Notes: generated by a model not told the origin, from the sequence alone. A stretch of 64,000 nucleotides of DNA from Scleromatobacter sp038208735 (GCA_038208735.1 JBBQYL010000002.1:1-64000), one strand, 5' to 3'. Shown: positions 9,423 to 20,233, numbered from the stretch's first letter. Numbers and translations are program-made.

Positions 9423-9856
9423 CAAACGGCTCCCGTGCCGAGTTGCTGCCGTACCCATGACACCATCTGCGCCGCAGGCATCGCTCCGGACACGCGGGCG
9501 GCCTCTGCGCCGTTCCTGAACAGGATCAGGGTCGGAATGCTGCGAATCGCAAAGCGCGCACTGGCAACGGGTGCCACGTCACTCTCGACCTTCACGAATC
9601 GAACCTCCGGCAACTGGCCCGCGGCCGCCGCGAAATGTGGCGTCATCTGCTTGCACGGCCCGCACCACTCGGCCCAGAAATCGACAAGCACGGGCAACCC
9701 GGTCTTGGCGATGAAGCCGGGGAGCGCTGCGTCGGACAGGCTCACGGGCTCCGAGGCCATCAGGTCGGTGCCGCAGCGCCCGCACACCGGTGCATCGCGC
9801 AGGCGATCACCGGATACGCGGTTCGTGGTTCCGCACGAAGGGCAGACGAGATGCAC
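9422..9856 (-). CDS. trxC: Thioredoxin 2 (TrxC-type, zinc-ribbon N-terminus)
   Basis: A 144-residue cytoplasmic thiol-disulfide reductase. The N-terminal zinc ribbon has CPSC and CGRC pairs (residues about 5-35), followed by a thioredoxin domain with active site WCGPCK and the cis-proline region SIPTL. A GTG start at 9856 gives the usual VHLVCPSC beginning of TrxC; the frame upstream has no thioredoxin similarity. Its place between DUF2892 and a TolC gene, with SQR downstream, suggests it reduces persulfide or disulfide products of sulfide oxidation; that role is inferred. Confidence 0.94.
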   Translation of the reverse strand: MHLVCPSCGTTNRVSGDRLRDAPVCGRCGTDLMASEPVSLSDAALPGFIAKTGLPVLVDFWAEWCGPCKQMTPHFAAAAGQLPEVRFVKVESDVAPVASARFAIRSIPTLILFRNGAEAARVSGAMPAAQMVSWVRQQLGTGAV

Positions 9857-9867
9857 GGCGCGCTCCC

Positions 9868-10077
9868 TCAGACGCCCGGTCGGGCGCCCAGCTTGCGCAT
9901 GATGGTTTCCATCAGGCACCACTTGGTCAGCCCGCTCTGCAGCAGGTTGACGCCGACGAACGCAGTGAACGCCAGCCACCAGGCACTGACGAAGATCGGG
10001 CTGCCGGGGATGCCCAGCGCCAGGGACAGCAGGATGAAGGAACCGGCGACGATGCGCACGAGTTGCCATGAAGTCAT
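9868..10077 (-). CDS. DUF2892 family small inner-membrane protein
   Basis: A 69-residue protein with two hydrophobic helices (VRIVAGSFILLSLALGI and AWWLAFTAFVGVNLL) and the DUF2892 signature LLQSGLTKWCLMETIMRKLG, which contains one cysteine at residue 54. The family includes the membrane part of the rhodanese YgaP and often accompanies sulfur-transfer genes. Its ATG overlaps the RND gene stop by four bases (ATGA) and trxC follows 11 bases later, so it is firmly inside the operon. A scaffold or sulfur-trafficking role is possible but unproven. Confidence 0.9.
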   Translation of the reverse strand: MTSWQLVRIVAGSFILLSLALGIPGSPIFVSAWWLAFTAFVGVNLLQSGLTKWCLMETIMRKLGARPGV

Positions 10078-13000
10078 GTGGAAGCTCCTTGAGGATTGAC
10101 GGGGAATGCATCGATGGCCGGGTCGACCGACCCGGTGATCGCATCCAGGCGGTTGCGGTAGGCAACGAAGTAGAGGATCGGGATCACGACCAGCGTCAGC
10201 ACGGTCGACACCAGGATGCCGAAGATGAGCGAGATGGCCAGCCCGTTGAAGATCGGGTCGTCGAGGATGAAGAAGGCGCCGAACATGGCCGCGAGGCCGG
10301 TCAGCACGATGGGCTGCGCCCGGGTGACGGCCGAGTGCACGATCGCGTGCTTGAACTCCACGCCGGCGCGCACCTGCAGGTTGATGAAGTCCACGAGCAG
10401 GATCGAATTGCGTACGATGATCCCGGCCAGCGCGATCATGCCGATCATGCTGGTGGCGGTGTACTGCGCGCCCAGCAAGGCATGGCCCGGCATCACGCCG
10501 ATGATGGTCAGCGGAATCGGCGCCATGATGATCAGCGGCGTCAGGTACGAACCAAACTGCGCGACCACGAGCAGGTAGATCAGGATCAGGCCGACCGCGT
10601 AGGCCGCGCCCATGTCGCGGAAGGTCTCGTACGTGATCTGCCACTCGCCGTCCCACTTGAGCGCGTAGTCGCGATAGGCGTCGTCGGGCTGGTGGATGAA
10701 GTATTCGGCCACCGTTCCGCCGCCCGGCGTGGCGATCCTGGCCAGTTGGCTGCGCATGGAGAAGACGCCGTACAGCGGGCTGTCGACCTTGCCCGCCATG
10801 TCGGCCACGACGTAGTTCACCGGCAGCAGGTCCTTGTGGTAGGCGGGCTGCTCTCGAACGGTGTCGGTCATCGTGACGAGCTCGCGGATCGGCACCAGGT
10901 TGCCCGCAGCGCTGCGCACGTCGAGTTGCAGCAGTTCGTTCAGGTCGCCTTGCCGGTCGGCTGCCAGCTGCAGCGTTGCGGCAGCGGGATACTTGCTCTG
11001 GTCATGGAGATACGCCGTCGCCTCGCCGGCCAGGCCGGCGCGCAAGGTGGTGACGATCGCCTGTTGTGGAACGCCCAGCATCGCTGCCTTCTGGCGATCG
11101 ACCACGAGCATCTTCTTGGGCGCAGTCGCGATGCTGCTGTCGTCGACATCCACCAGCCCCGGCGTCTTCTCAAACAGCGCGCGAACGGCCTTCGCGACCT
11201 GCTGCCGTCCCTCGGCCTCGGGACCGTAGATCTCCGCGACGATTGGCGACAGGACGGGCGGCCCCGGCGGAACCTCCACGACCTTGATGTTGGCCCCGAA
11301 GCGCAGGCCGATCTTCTGCAAGGCCGGTCGCACCCGCATGGCGATGGCGTGGCTCTGCGCCGAGCGCTCGTGCTTGTCGACCAGATTGACTTGCAGGTCA
11401 CCGACGTTGCCGCTGACGCGCAGGTAGTACTGGCGCACGAGGCCGTTGAAATTGATCGGCGCTGCCGTGCCGGCATAGGCCTGGTAGTCGGTGACTTCGG
11501 GCTGGGTGACCAAATACGCGCCGAGATCGCGCAGCACCGCGGCCGTCTGCTCCACAGGCGTTCCCGCAGGCATGTCGACGATCACCTGGAACTCCGACTT
11601 GTTGTCGAAGGGCAGCATCTTCAGTAGCACCAGCCCGGTGGCCGGCAAGGCCACCGACATCGCGATCAGCGCCAGGATGCCCAGGCCCAGGAAGCCGCGG
11701 TTGCGCGCGCCGCGGCGGTCGTCGAGCAAGGGACGGAACACGCGCTCGAACAGCGGGCCTAGCTTGGCGGCCAACCCGTGGGCGGCGGGCGCGTGGCCCT
11801 CTGTTGCGACGTCCTCCGCGGGCAGGGCCTTCATCCACAGCCGAGCCAGCCACGGCGTGACCATGAACGCGATCGCCAGCGACAGCAGCATGCCCATGCT
11901 GGCGTTGATCGGGATCGGGCTCATGTACGGCCCCATCAGGCCGGACACGAACGCCATCGGCAGCAATGCGGCGATGACGGCCAGCGTCGCCAGGATGGTG
12001 GGCCCGCCGACTTCGTCGACGGCGCCGGGGATGATCTCCGTGAGCGTCTTGCCGGGAAACAGTTGCTGGTGGCGGTGGATGTTCTCCACGACGACGATCG
12101 CGTCGTCGACCAGGATGCCGATGGAGAAGATCAGCGCGAACAGCGACACCCGGTTCAGCGTGAAGCCCCAGGCCCAGGAGGCGAACAGCGTCACCGTCAG
12201 CGTCAGGATCACGGCCGTGCCGACGATGGCCGCCTCGCGCCGGCCCAGCGCGATGAACACGAGAGCGACGACGGAGGCCGTCGCGAACAGCAGCTTCTCG
12301 ATCAGCTTCTTGGCCTTGTCGTTGGCCGTCGCGCCGTAGTTGCGCGTCTCGGCCACCTGCACGTCGGCCGGGATCACCGTGTTGCGCAGCGACTCGACGC
12401 GTCGCATGACCGCGTTGGCGACATCGATCGCGTTCTCGCCGGGCTTCTTCGTGATCGACAGCGTGACGGCCGGGTAGTCGGCCGCCGGCGCGTCGCCCCT
12501 CGCGACGGCGCCATACCAGACGTAGCGGCTGGCCGGCGGCGGGCCATCGCGCACCGCGGCCACATCGCGCAGGAACACCGGCTTGCCGGCATGCACGCCG
12601 ACGACGAGTTCGGCGACGTCGCTGGCGCGCTGCAGGAACGGCCCCGACTCCACCGCGACCGCGCGGTTGCCCGCGACCAGTTCGCCCACCGGCAAGCCGA
12701 GGTTGGCGGATTGCAATGCGGTGCGCAGGTCCGGGACGGTCACCCCCGCGCCGGCCATCCGCGCGGGATCGATCTCGACCATCACGGCGCGACCTGGACC
12801 GCCGAGCGTGACCACCTCGCGCGTGCCCTGCACGCGCTTGAGATCGGCCTCCAAACTGTGCGCCACGCGTTCGAGGTCATACGGCCCGGTTGCGGCGTTC
12901 CTGCTGTACAGCGTCAACGTGACGATGGGCACGTCGTCGATGCCCTTGGGCTTGATGATCGGATCGAGCACGCCCAGTCCCTTGGGCAGCCAGTCGGCAT

Positions 13001-13379
13001 TCGAGTTGACCGTGTCGTACAGGCGCACCAGCGCCTCGGTGCGCGCGACGCCCACCTTGAACTGAACGGTGATCACCGCGAGCCCGGGCTGCGAGACGGA
13101 CATCACGTGCTCGACGCCGGAGATCTGGGCCAGCACCTGCTCGGCCGGTCCGGCGACCATCTGCTCGACGTCCCGGACGGCGGCGCCCGGGAACGGGATC
13201 AGCACGTTGGCCATCGTGACGTTGATCTGCGGCTCCTCCTCGCGCGGCGTCACCATCACGGCGAACAAGCCGAGCAGCAGCGCGACGAGCGCCAGCAGCG
13301 GCGTGATGCGGGCGCTCTGGAAGAACGCGGCGATCCGGCCGGAGGGGCCCAACGCGGTGTGTCGATTCTGGTTGGTCAC
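10074..13379 (-). CDS. RND-family efflux pump, inner-membrane permease
   Basis: A 1101-residue RND permease with two repeats of TM helix plus large periplasmic loop. After a short cytoplasmic tail comes TM1 (ITPLLALVALLLGLF), then the porter domain. The TM4 proton-relay motif is GILVDDAIVVVENIHRH, with the Asp pair, and the second half holds GIIVRNSILLVDF. Length and organisation match pumps that work with a periplasmic adaptor and a TolC channel, both encoded in this operon. A GTG start at 13379 was chosen because the frame upstream is out-of-phase adaptor gene. Substrate unknown; the sulfide/thiol neighbours and ArsR regulators hint at reactive sulfur, metal or electrophile export. Confidence 0.94.
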   Translation of the reverse strand: MTNQNRHTALGPSGRIAAFFQSARITPLLALVALLLGLFAVMVTPREEEPQINVTMANVLIPFPGAAVRDVEQMVAGPAEQVLAQISGVEHVMSVSQPGLAVITVQFKVGVARTEALVRLYDTVNSNADWLPKGLGVLDPIIKPKGIDDVPIVTLTLYSRNAATGPYDLERVAHSLEADLKRVQGTREVVTLGGPGRAVMVEIDPARMAGAGVTVPDLRTALQSANLGLPVGELVAGNRAVAVESGPFLQRASDVAELVVGVHAGKPVFLRDVAAVRDGPPPASRYVWYGAVARGDAPAADYPAVTLSITKKPGENAIDVANAVMRRVESLRNTVIPADVQVAETRNYGATANDKAKKLIEKLLFATASVVALVFIALGRREAAIVGTAVILTLTVTLFASWAWGFTLNRVSLFALIFSIGILVDDAIVVVENIHRHQQLFPGKTLTEIIPGAVDEVGGPTILATLAVIAALLPMAFVSGLMGPYMSPIPINASMGMLLSLAIAFMVTPWLARLWMKALPAEDVATEGHAPAAHGLAAKLGPLFERVFRPLLDDRRGARNRGFLGLGILALIAMSVALPATGLVLLKMLPFDNKSEFQVIVDMPAGTPVEQTAAVLRDLGAYLVTQPEVTDYQAYAGTAAPINFNGLVRQYYLRVSGNVGDLQVNLVDKHERSAQSHAIAMRVRPALQKIGLRFGANIKVVEVPPGPPVLSPIVAEIYGPEAEGRQQVAKAVRALFEKTPGLVDVDDSSIATAPKKMLVVDRQKAAMLGVPQQAIVTTLRAGLAGEATAYLHDQSKYPAAATLQLAADRQGDLNELLQLDVRSAAGNLVPIRELVTMTDTVREQPAYHKDLLPVNYVVADMAGKVDSPLYGVFSMRSQLARIATPGGGTVAEYFIHQPDDAYRDYALKWDGEWQITYETFRDMGAAYAVGLILIYLLVVAQFGSYLTPLIIMAPIPLTIIGVMPGHALLGAQYTATSMIGMIALAGIIVRNSILLVDFINLQVRAGVEFKHAIVHSAVTRAQPIVLTGLAAMFGAFFILDDPIFNGLAISLIFGILVSTVLTLVVIPILYFVAYRNRLDAITGSVDPAIDAFPVNPQGAST

Positions 13380-13387
13380 GGCGAACC

Positions 13388-14449
13388 TCAGCGCACGCGC
13401 GCCGCGGCCTGCGGATCGCTGGCCACGCGTTCGCCCGGCATCAGCCCGGACAGGATCTCGACCTGATCGCCTTCGATCCTGCCCAGCCGCACCTGGCGCA
13501 ACACCGGCCTGCCGTCGGGGTTGACCACGTAGACCCCGGTCATCTCCGCGCGCCGCACGATCGCGAGCAACGGCACCCGCACATTGGCCGCGGTCGATCC
13601 TGCGGCGCTGCCGGCCATGGGAAGCCAGACGCGCGCGAACATGCCGGGGGATATCCCGGGCTGGCCCGCCGGGAGATCGAGACGAAGCACCACCGTGTGC
13701 GTCGCGGCATCGACGGTGGGCAACAGCTCCACATGCGTCGGAGAGACCCACTGCGCTTTCACAGGCAATCCGGGCACTTCCACGCGCGGGGGCTGGCCGG
13801 ACACCATTTGCATGGCGACGGTCTGCGGCACCGACACGGAAACGCGCAGCTCCGCGGCGTCGTAGACCGTGACCAAGGGCCGGCCGGGCATGGCCATGTC
13901 GCCCAGGGTCACGGGCACCGACGCGACCACGCCGCCATACGGGGCGCGGATCGCATAGAAGCCGCTCTCGGTGCGCACCGCTCCGGCCTGCGCCCCCTGG
14001 GCGGCGAGTTGCGCCCGAGTGGCCTTGAACTCGGACTCGGCGCGCTCCATGGCCGCCTGGCTGATGTAGTTCTTCTGGAACAGCTGCTGCTGGCGCTCGT
14101 ATTGCTTGGTTGCCACTTCGAGCGAGGCCCGGGCAGCGAGTACCTGGGAATCGCTGGCGGCTGCTTTCTGGTCGGCCGCGCGATCGTCGAGGCGCAGGAG
14201 CAGTTGTCCGCTCTTGACGGTATCGCCCACCTTCACGTCGAGCTGCACCACCGCGCCCGAGACCTGGGCGGCAATGACCGTTTGCCGCACGGGCTCGACA
14301 ACGCCGTCGAACCCGGCCGTGGCGCCTGCACCGCCCGGCTGCGCCGGCACGGTATTCAACGCGTCGACGGCGGCGGCGCCAGGCGGGGCCCAGGCCAGCA
14401 GCAGTGCCGCAACGAGTGCGGCAACAGGGATCAAGGAGAGCTTGTTCAT
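13388..14449 (-). CDS. RND efflux periplasmic adaptor (HlyD/MFP family)
   Basis: A 353-residue membrane-fusion protein with signal peptide (LSLIPVAALVAALLLAW), lipoyl half-motifs on either side of a coiled-coil hairpin (VVQLDVKVGDTVKSGQLLL near residues 70-90; helix around QQQLFQKNYISQAAMERAE), a beta-barrel domain and a membrane-proximal domain. It bridges the permease and TolC channel encoded downstream. ATG 14449 is preferred because the signal peptide begins there; upstream in-frame codons lack a leader character. It is the first gene of the minus-strand operon; only eight bases separate its stop from the permease start. Confidence 0.92.
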   Translation of the reverse strand: MNKLSLIPVAALVAALLLAWAPPGAAAVDALNTVPAQPGGAGATAGFDGVVEPVRQTVIAAQVSGAVVQLDVKVGDTVKSGQLLLRLDDRAADQKAAASDSQVLAARASLEVATKQYERQQQLFQKNYISQAAMERAESEFKATRAQLAAQGAQAGAVRTESGFYAIRAPYGGVVASVPVTLGDMAMPGRPLVTVYDAAELRVSVSVPQTVAMQMVSGQPPRVEVPGLPVKAQWVSPTHVELLPTVDAATHTVVLRLDLPAGQPGISPGMFARVWLPMAGSAAGSTAANVRVPLLAIVRRAEMTGVYVVNPDGRPVLRQVRLGRIEGDQVEILSGLMPGERVASDPQAAARVR

Positions 14450-14557
14450 GCACATTCTTTGTTGACGGTGCTCAAGGCCCTGGCGGAAATCAGGCCTGGC
14501 ACCCGGAAAGTTCATGTAGTATTTGCGCACATAGCTAAATAGTCAAGTAGATGATTG

Positions 14558-14573
14558 CACAATAGAGATTGTG
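14558..14573. promoter_or_regulatory. Perfect inverted repeat, candidate ArsR operator
   Basis: The sequence CACAAT-AGAG-ATTGTG is a perfect 6-bp dyad in the 142-base, locally AT-rich gap between the divergent adaptor and arsR genes. It lies just before the AAAGGAG ribosome-binding site of arsR, where an autoregulatory ArsR repressor would be expected to bind. The binding protein is inferred from position only. Confidence 0.5.
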
Positions 14574-14591
14574 AAAGGAGTGTCCTGAGGC

Positions 14592-14987
14592 ATGATTGCG
14601 AGAGATCAACATTCGGTGCGAAGAGGCATGGAAGGACTGTCGAACGAAGCCTTGGTGCAGGTGGCGGGATATTTCCAGGTGCTGTCGGAGCCGACACGCC
14701 TGCAGATCCTCAACTTCCTGCGCGAGCAGGAGCGCAACGTGGGCGAACTCGCCCAGCTCTGCGGCTACAGCTCCGCCAATATCTCGCGCCACCTGGCCCT
14801 GCTGACCCAGCACGGCCTGGTAACCCGTGAATCGCGCGGCAACAGCGCCTACTACGCCATCGCGGACGAGTCGGTCTACCAGCTGTGCGACCTCGTCTGC
14901 GGCAGCATCGCCCGCCAGCTCGAGCGCACGGCCCCGAACCGCGCCGCATTCGTGGTGCCACCGCCGCGACGAACCAGGGCGCGATAG
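14592..14987 (+). CDS. ArsR-family transcriptional repressor, divergent from the RND operon
   Basis: A 131-residue regulator: winged helix with recognition helix SSANISRHLALLTQHGLV and wing ESRGNSAYYAI. Three cysteines are present, C57 at the start of the recognition region (LAQLCGYS) and C99/C103 in the last helix (LCDLVCGS), which could sense metal, sulfide or electrophiles. Being transcribed away from the adaptor-RND-TrxC-TolC-SQR operon, with an inverted repeat between, it is the likely local repressor. A second ATG lies at 14628; I use 14592 because AAAGGAG precedes it. Confidence 0.9.
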   Translation: MIARDQHSVRRGMEGLSNEALVQVAGYFQVLSEPTRLQILNFLREQERNVGELAQLCGYSSANISRHLALLTQHGLVTRESRGNSAYYAIADESVYQLCDLVCGSIARQLERTAPNRAAFVVPPPRRTRAR

Positions 14988-15028
14988 CGCCGGCATAGCG
15001 CCGGCTCCAACTGACTTGGTACCCCTTC

Positions 15029-15475
15029 ATGCCCGACCAGACGATCACCGTTTCCCTGAAGCAGCAACGCGACTATCAGTTCACCGTTGTGTTTTCCGGT
15101 GGCGTCCCGGACTTGCTCGCCGACGAGCCCGCCCCGCTCGGCGCAACGCAGGGCCCGTCGCCCGTGCAGTTGCTGGCCGCGGCAGTGGGAAATTGCCTGT
15201 CCGATTCCTTGCTGTTCGCATTGCGCAAGTACAAGCAGAGCCCGGAGCCGCTGTCGTGTGAGATCGAAGCCCGCGTGGGGCGCAACGAGCAGGGCCGCAC
15301 GCGGGTGCTGGCCATCGACGCCAGGTTGCGCCTCGGCGTGTCCGCCGACGCCTTGCAGCATCTCGATCGCGTCCTGGAACAGTTCGAGGAGTTCTGCACC
15401 GTGACCCAGAGCGTTCGCGCCGGTATTCCGGTCACCGTCCATGTCATCGATGCCAGCGGTGCCGTCTTGAAGTGA
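15029..15475 (+). CDS. OsmC family protein
   Basis: A 148-residue OsmC/Ohr-fold protein with the family core GPSPVQLLAAAVGNCLSDSL, carrying one of the usual peroxidatic cysteines (C68), and a second cysteine in EEFCTVTQSVRAGIPV (C126). OsmC proteins reduce organic hydroperoxides with lipoylated or thiol partners; some act in sulfur metabolism. It lies 41 bases after arsR on the same strand and is probably co-transcribed, in keeping with the thiol theme. It could equally be an Ohr-like enzyme; the exact subfamily is not resolved. Confidence 0.9.
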   Translation: MPDQTITVSLKQQRDYQFTVVFSGGVPDLLADEPAPLGATQGPSPVQLLAAAVGNCLSDSLLFALRKYKQSPEPLSCEIEARVGRNEQGRTRVLAIDARLRLGVSADALQHLDRVLEQFEEFCTVTQSVRAGIPVTVHVIDASGAVLK

Positions 15476-15533
15476 GCCTCCTTTCGGCGTGTCACCACGG
15501 CGTCCGTTCCCCGTCGAGAGATCGAGAGTTCCG

Positions 15534-15840
15534 ATGAAAGCCTTCCAGGACGACTACCCCGACAACGTCTCGCACTGCTACGGCTGCGGGTCGCTGAAAA
15601 CCCGCGGTCACCGGTCACCCGTTTCACGCCCAAGCCGTGGCACACGGCCGTGCCGGGCTACGCCTACGGGGGCCTGATCGCCTCCTTGATCGATTGCCAC
15701 AGCACGGGCACAAGGTGGTTGTCGAGACCACGGTGCTCGTCGACGGTGTCGCCACAGCGCGCGGATCGGTCATTGCAGTGCAGATGCCGGAGGATTTTGG
15801 CGAGAACAAGCACAATGCCGCGGCCCAACCTCTCTCCTGA
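15534..15840 (+). pseudogene. Remnant of PaaI-type hotdog thioesterase
   Basis: Three blocks of one thioesterase family are recognisable in different frames. The N-terminus reads MKAFQDDYPDNVSHCYGCG from 15534. A middle block around 15615-15715 reads RFTPKPWHTAVPGYAYGG and ends at DCHSTGT. The C-terminus, about 15710-15840, reads KVVVETTVLVDGVATARG with a stop at 15838. The joints lack the substrate-loop segment and most of the central helix-strand region, so at least two internal deletions with frameshifts have occurred. It lies directly after osmC and was presumably once part of that operon. Confidence 0.8.
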
Positions 15841-16268
15841 GCAGACGCATCATGTGCTCAAGGCCTCAGGCAGCAGCAATGAGGCGCCTGGACTCGGTCA
15901 CTCTCTCGAAGTGATGTCGAAGTCCAGTTGAGAACGCGCATCGGGCTCGATCTCGATGTCGACGGGGAAACCGGGCCGCTCTTGCCTCAGCCAACGCGTT
16001 CGGAAAGCCCAGCGCTTGCATTCGTCGTAGCCATCGTCGTAACTCCCATCCACAGCGTGTGCGAGGGGTTCATGTCGCCAACACCCCACCGTACGTTCGT
16101 GCGAATGAACTTTTGCGCCGCATCTTGTCAAGGCCCGAGCAGCCCTTCGCCTGACAACTCCAGGCGCGCACCTGGCGACCCGACGGAGGCGATCGACAGT
16201 CGCCTCATGCCTCTGGCAGCGAGCCAGGCAGGGGTATTGCGGCCGATCGATGCAGGGCGTTTCGCGCC
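15841..16268. other. Gene-poor gap; one possible 51-residue minus-strand ORF
   Basis: This 428-base gap holds no recognised gene. On the minus strand, 16053 to 15898 could encode 51 residues from a GTG (DGSYDDGYDECKRWAFRTRW, then an acidic PVDIEIEPDARSQLDFD). The composition looks protein-like, but there is no ribosome-binding site and no family I recognise; it may be a gene fragment. Confidence 0.3.
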
Positions 16269-16679
16269 TCACGCGGGCTGGGCTGCGCTTCCGCCGAGGC
16301 TCACGCACGCGCGACGTAGCCGCTGCTCCGCAGCGTCCGCGACCGCCTTCATTTCCGGCTTGCCGACCAGGTTCACCATGATCTGCGGGTCAAGGAAGCC
16401 GACCAACACGCGATCATTCGCCTCTTCGCGCACGATCACGTTGCATGGGAGCAGCAGCCCGATGTCGGGCACGGCCTGCAACGCCTGATGCGCCAGGGCT
16501 GGATTGCACGCGCCAAGGATGCGATATGGACGCATGTCGGCACCGAGCTTCTCCTTCATCGCATGCTGCACGTCGATATCGCTGAGAACGCCGAAACCTT
16601 CGGCCTTCAACGCAGCGATGGTCCTGGCAAGGGCCTGGTCGAACGTCGTGTCGGCCAGCGTCGTCGTGAATCCGTACAT
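16269..16679 (-). CDS. DUF302 domain protein (first copy)
   Basis: A 136-residue soluble protein of the DUF302 family. Visible family features are the EGFGVLSDIDVQHAMKEKLG segment, the invariant YRILGACNPALAHQAL (one cysteine) and LLLPCNVIVRE (second cysteine). DUF302 proteins are often encoded beside metal- or sulfur-stress genes; their biochemical role is unsettled. A second copy lies at 19578-20027 on the other side of the copper ATPase, so the two flank the ArsA remnant and the ATPase. The ATG at 16679 matches the family N-terminus (MYGFTTTLADTTFDQAL). Confidence 0.9.
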   Translation of the reverse strand: MYGFTTTLADTTFDQALARTIAALKAEGFGVLSDIDVQHAMKEKLGADMRPYRILGACNPALAHQALQAVPDIGLLLPCNVIVREEANDRVLVGFLDPQIMVNLVGKPEMKAVADAAEQRLRRACVSLGGSAAQPA

Positions 16680-16709
16680 GGGGAACCTCGCAATTGAAAG
16701 ATGAATGCC

Positions 16710-17120
16710 TCAGGTGCTGGCAGCCGGCGGGCCCGATCGGGAACTGACCAGCTTCGACAGTTCGACGAACCCGATCGGCGGACGCGTCAGCCACGGAAGC
16801 ATGAAGATCCGCTTCGCCAGGCCGTTCGCCATGCGCTTGATCTGGCTGCGTTCGCCATCCAGCCGCGCCGCCAGCAACGGGTCGTGTGTGCCTGCCGCCA
16901 ACACGCTCTTGTTGAGCACCCATGCATACGGCTCGATGCCGGCGCGGCGCAAGTCGTCCTGCAAGGCCGAGGCCTGCGACACCGGGGTGACCTCCGTAGG
17001 ACGCGTCCTGTAACCGCATCAACGGCGTCACCACGCGACCCGCACCCTGCCCTTCGAACTCGCGCATCATCTGCCGGTGATAGGCGCCGGCCGCGTCGCG
17101 CGCTTGCGACCGCTGGTCGG
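16710..17120 (-). pseudogene. arsA: 3' remnant of ArsA arsenite-pump ATPase
   Basis: The last 90 codons of the frame, down to the stop at 16710, match the ArsA C-terminus: SQASALQDDLRRAGIEPYAW, then WVLNKSV, then LPWLTRPPIGFVELSKLV. Just upstream, in another frame (17095 to about 17000), comes the preceding ArsA block AYHRQMMREFEGQGAGRVV and TPLMRLQDASY. The two are joined with a small deletion and frameshift. The Walker A half is absent. No ArsB, ArsC or ArsD remains nearby. It points to loss of an arsenic-resistance module between the DUF302 gene and the copper pump. Confidence 0.85.
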
Positions 17121-17292
17121 TGCCGGCTTGATCCCGCATCCATCAGCACGCTCGGATTTGAAGAGGACGATCCTGCTCGTCCGGTCATCTCGTTGTGGAA
17201 CGCCTCGGCGGCAGCGCTGGGCGGTGTCAGATCGTCAAGATCGATCCCGTGCTGACTTCGACGACGGCCGATGTCGATCGACCTTGTTGCGG

Positions 17293-19515
<2,223 letters not shown>

Positions 19516-19577
19516 CTTGGTCAGTCCCGGTACACCCCCGCCCGCCAAGGATCGGGGGAACGTTAGACGATTTCCCG

Positions 19578-20027
19578 TCAGCGCTGGGTCGAATCGTCGG
19601 GTCGAGTGATCAGAGTCGAACGCACCCGCTCGAGTCGTTCGCGGACTTCATGTGCAATGCGGTCAATCCCGGGGTCGGCGGTCAACTGCAGAACGGCCAC
19701 CGGATCCATGAAGCCGACCTCTATCTCGCCGTCGGCGTTCTCACGGACAACAACGTTGCAGGGCAGGAGGAGCCCGATGTCGGGTTCCGCGACCAGCGCC
19801 TGATGGGCGAGCGCCGGGTTGCAGGTACCCAGGATTCGATAGGGCAGCCCGTCGACGCCCAGCTTGGCCTTCATCGTGGCCTGCACGTCGATGTCGGTCA
19901 GAACCCCGAAGCCCTCGGTCTTGAGCGCCTCGGCGACGAGCGTTACCGCCTGCGCAAAGTCCTTAACCTCCAGGTCGCAGTGGAAGCCATAGCTCGCCGT
20001 GGCGGCCGGAGGTACAAGCCCGCTCAT
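19578..20027 (-). CDS. DUF302 domain protein (second copy)
   Basis: A 149-residue paralogue of the protein at 16269-16679, sharing YRILGTCNPALAHQAL and LLLPCNVVVRE with both cysteines. Its ATG overlaps the stop of the small membrane protein upstream by four bases (ATGA), so the two are co-translated, and the copper ATPase follows 62 bases later. The function of the family is uncertain; a role beside metal or sulfur stress genes is inferred from context. Confidence 0.9.
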   Translation of the reverse strand: MSGLVPPAATASYGFHCDLEVKDFAQAVTLVAEALKTEGFGVLTDIDVQATMKAKLGVDGLPYRILGTCNPALAHQALVAEPDIGLLLPCNVVVRENADGEIEVGFMDPVAVLQLTADPGIDRIAHEVRERLERVRSTLITRPDDSTQR

Positions 20028-20233
20028 TTGCGACTTCTCATGACCATCCAGGCGATAAGTACGACCGCAGCAACCAGCAAAGCCGGGCCCCAGAATCCGC
20101 CGTATCCGCCCATCCAGCCTTGGCCCCACATGTCGCCAAGGCGGCCGTTCATCATTCCACCTTCCTCCGCCGAGGCCGCGCCGACAGTCGTCAGGGACGC
20201 GGCGGCAACCACCAAGGGCTTCAAAGTCTTCAT
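20024..20233 (-). CDS. Small secreted/membrane protein, glycine-tryptophan rich
   Basis: A 69-residue protein: signal peptide (LVVAAASLTTVGAASA), a Met/Gly/Trp-rich stretch (GGMMNGRLGDMWGQGWMGGY) and a C-terminal transmembrane helix (ALLVAAVVLIAWMV) ending in RSRK. The methionine-rich loop could face the periplasm and contact copper, fitting the neighbouring Cu ATPase, but this is inference. ATG 20233 is chosen for the clear leader; an upstream in-frame ATG at 20302 would add a polar extension. Confidence 0.8.
   Translation of the reverse strand: MKTLKPLVVAAASLTTVGAASAEEGGMMNGRLGDMWGQGWMGGYGGFWGPALLVAAVVLIAWMVMRSRK

Noticed and set aside
8022..9902. A 626-codon plus-strand frame opposite the TolC and TrxC genes
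   Set aside because: Antisense of well-defined genes in GC-rich DNA; translated sequence is low complexity and has no recognisable fold.
11778..13466. A 562-codon plus-strand frame opposite the RND permease
   Set aside because: Antisense of the pump; composition rich in D, G, H, R typical of a shadow frame.
13380..14453. An N-terminal extension of 358 codons on the RND permease frame
   Set aside because: The extension is the adaptor gene read out of frame. The pump begins at GTG 13379, where family sequence starts.
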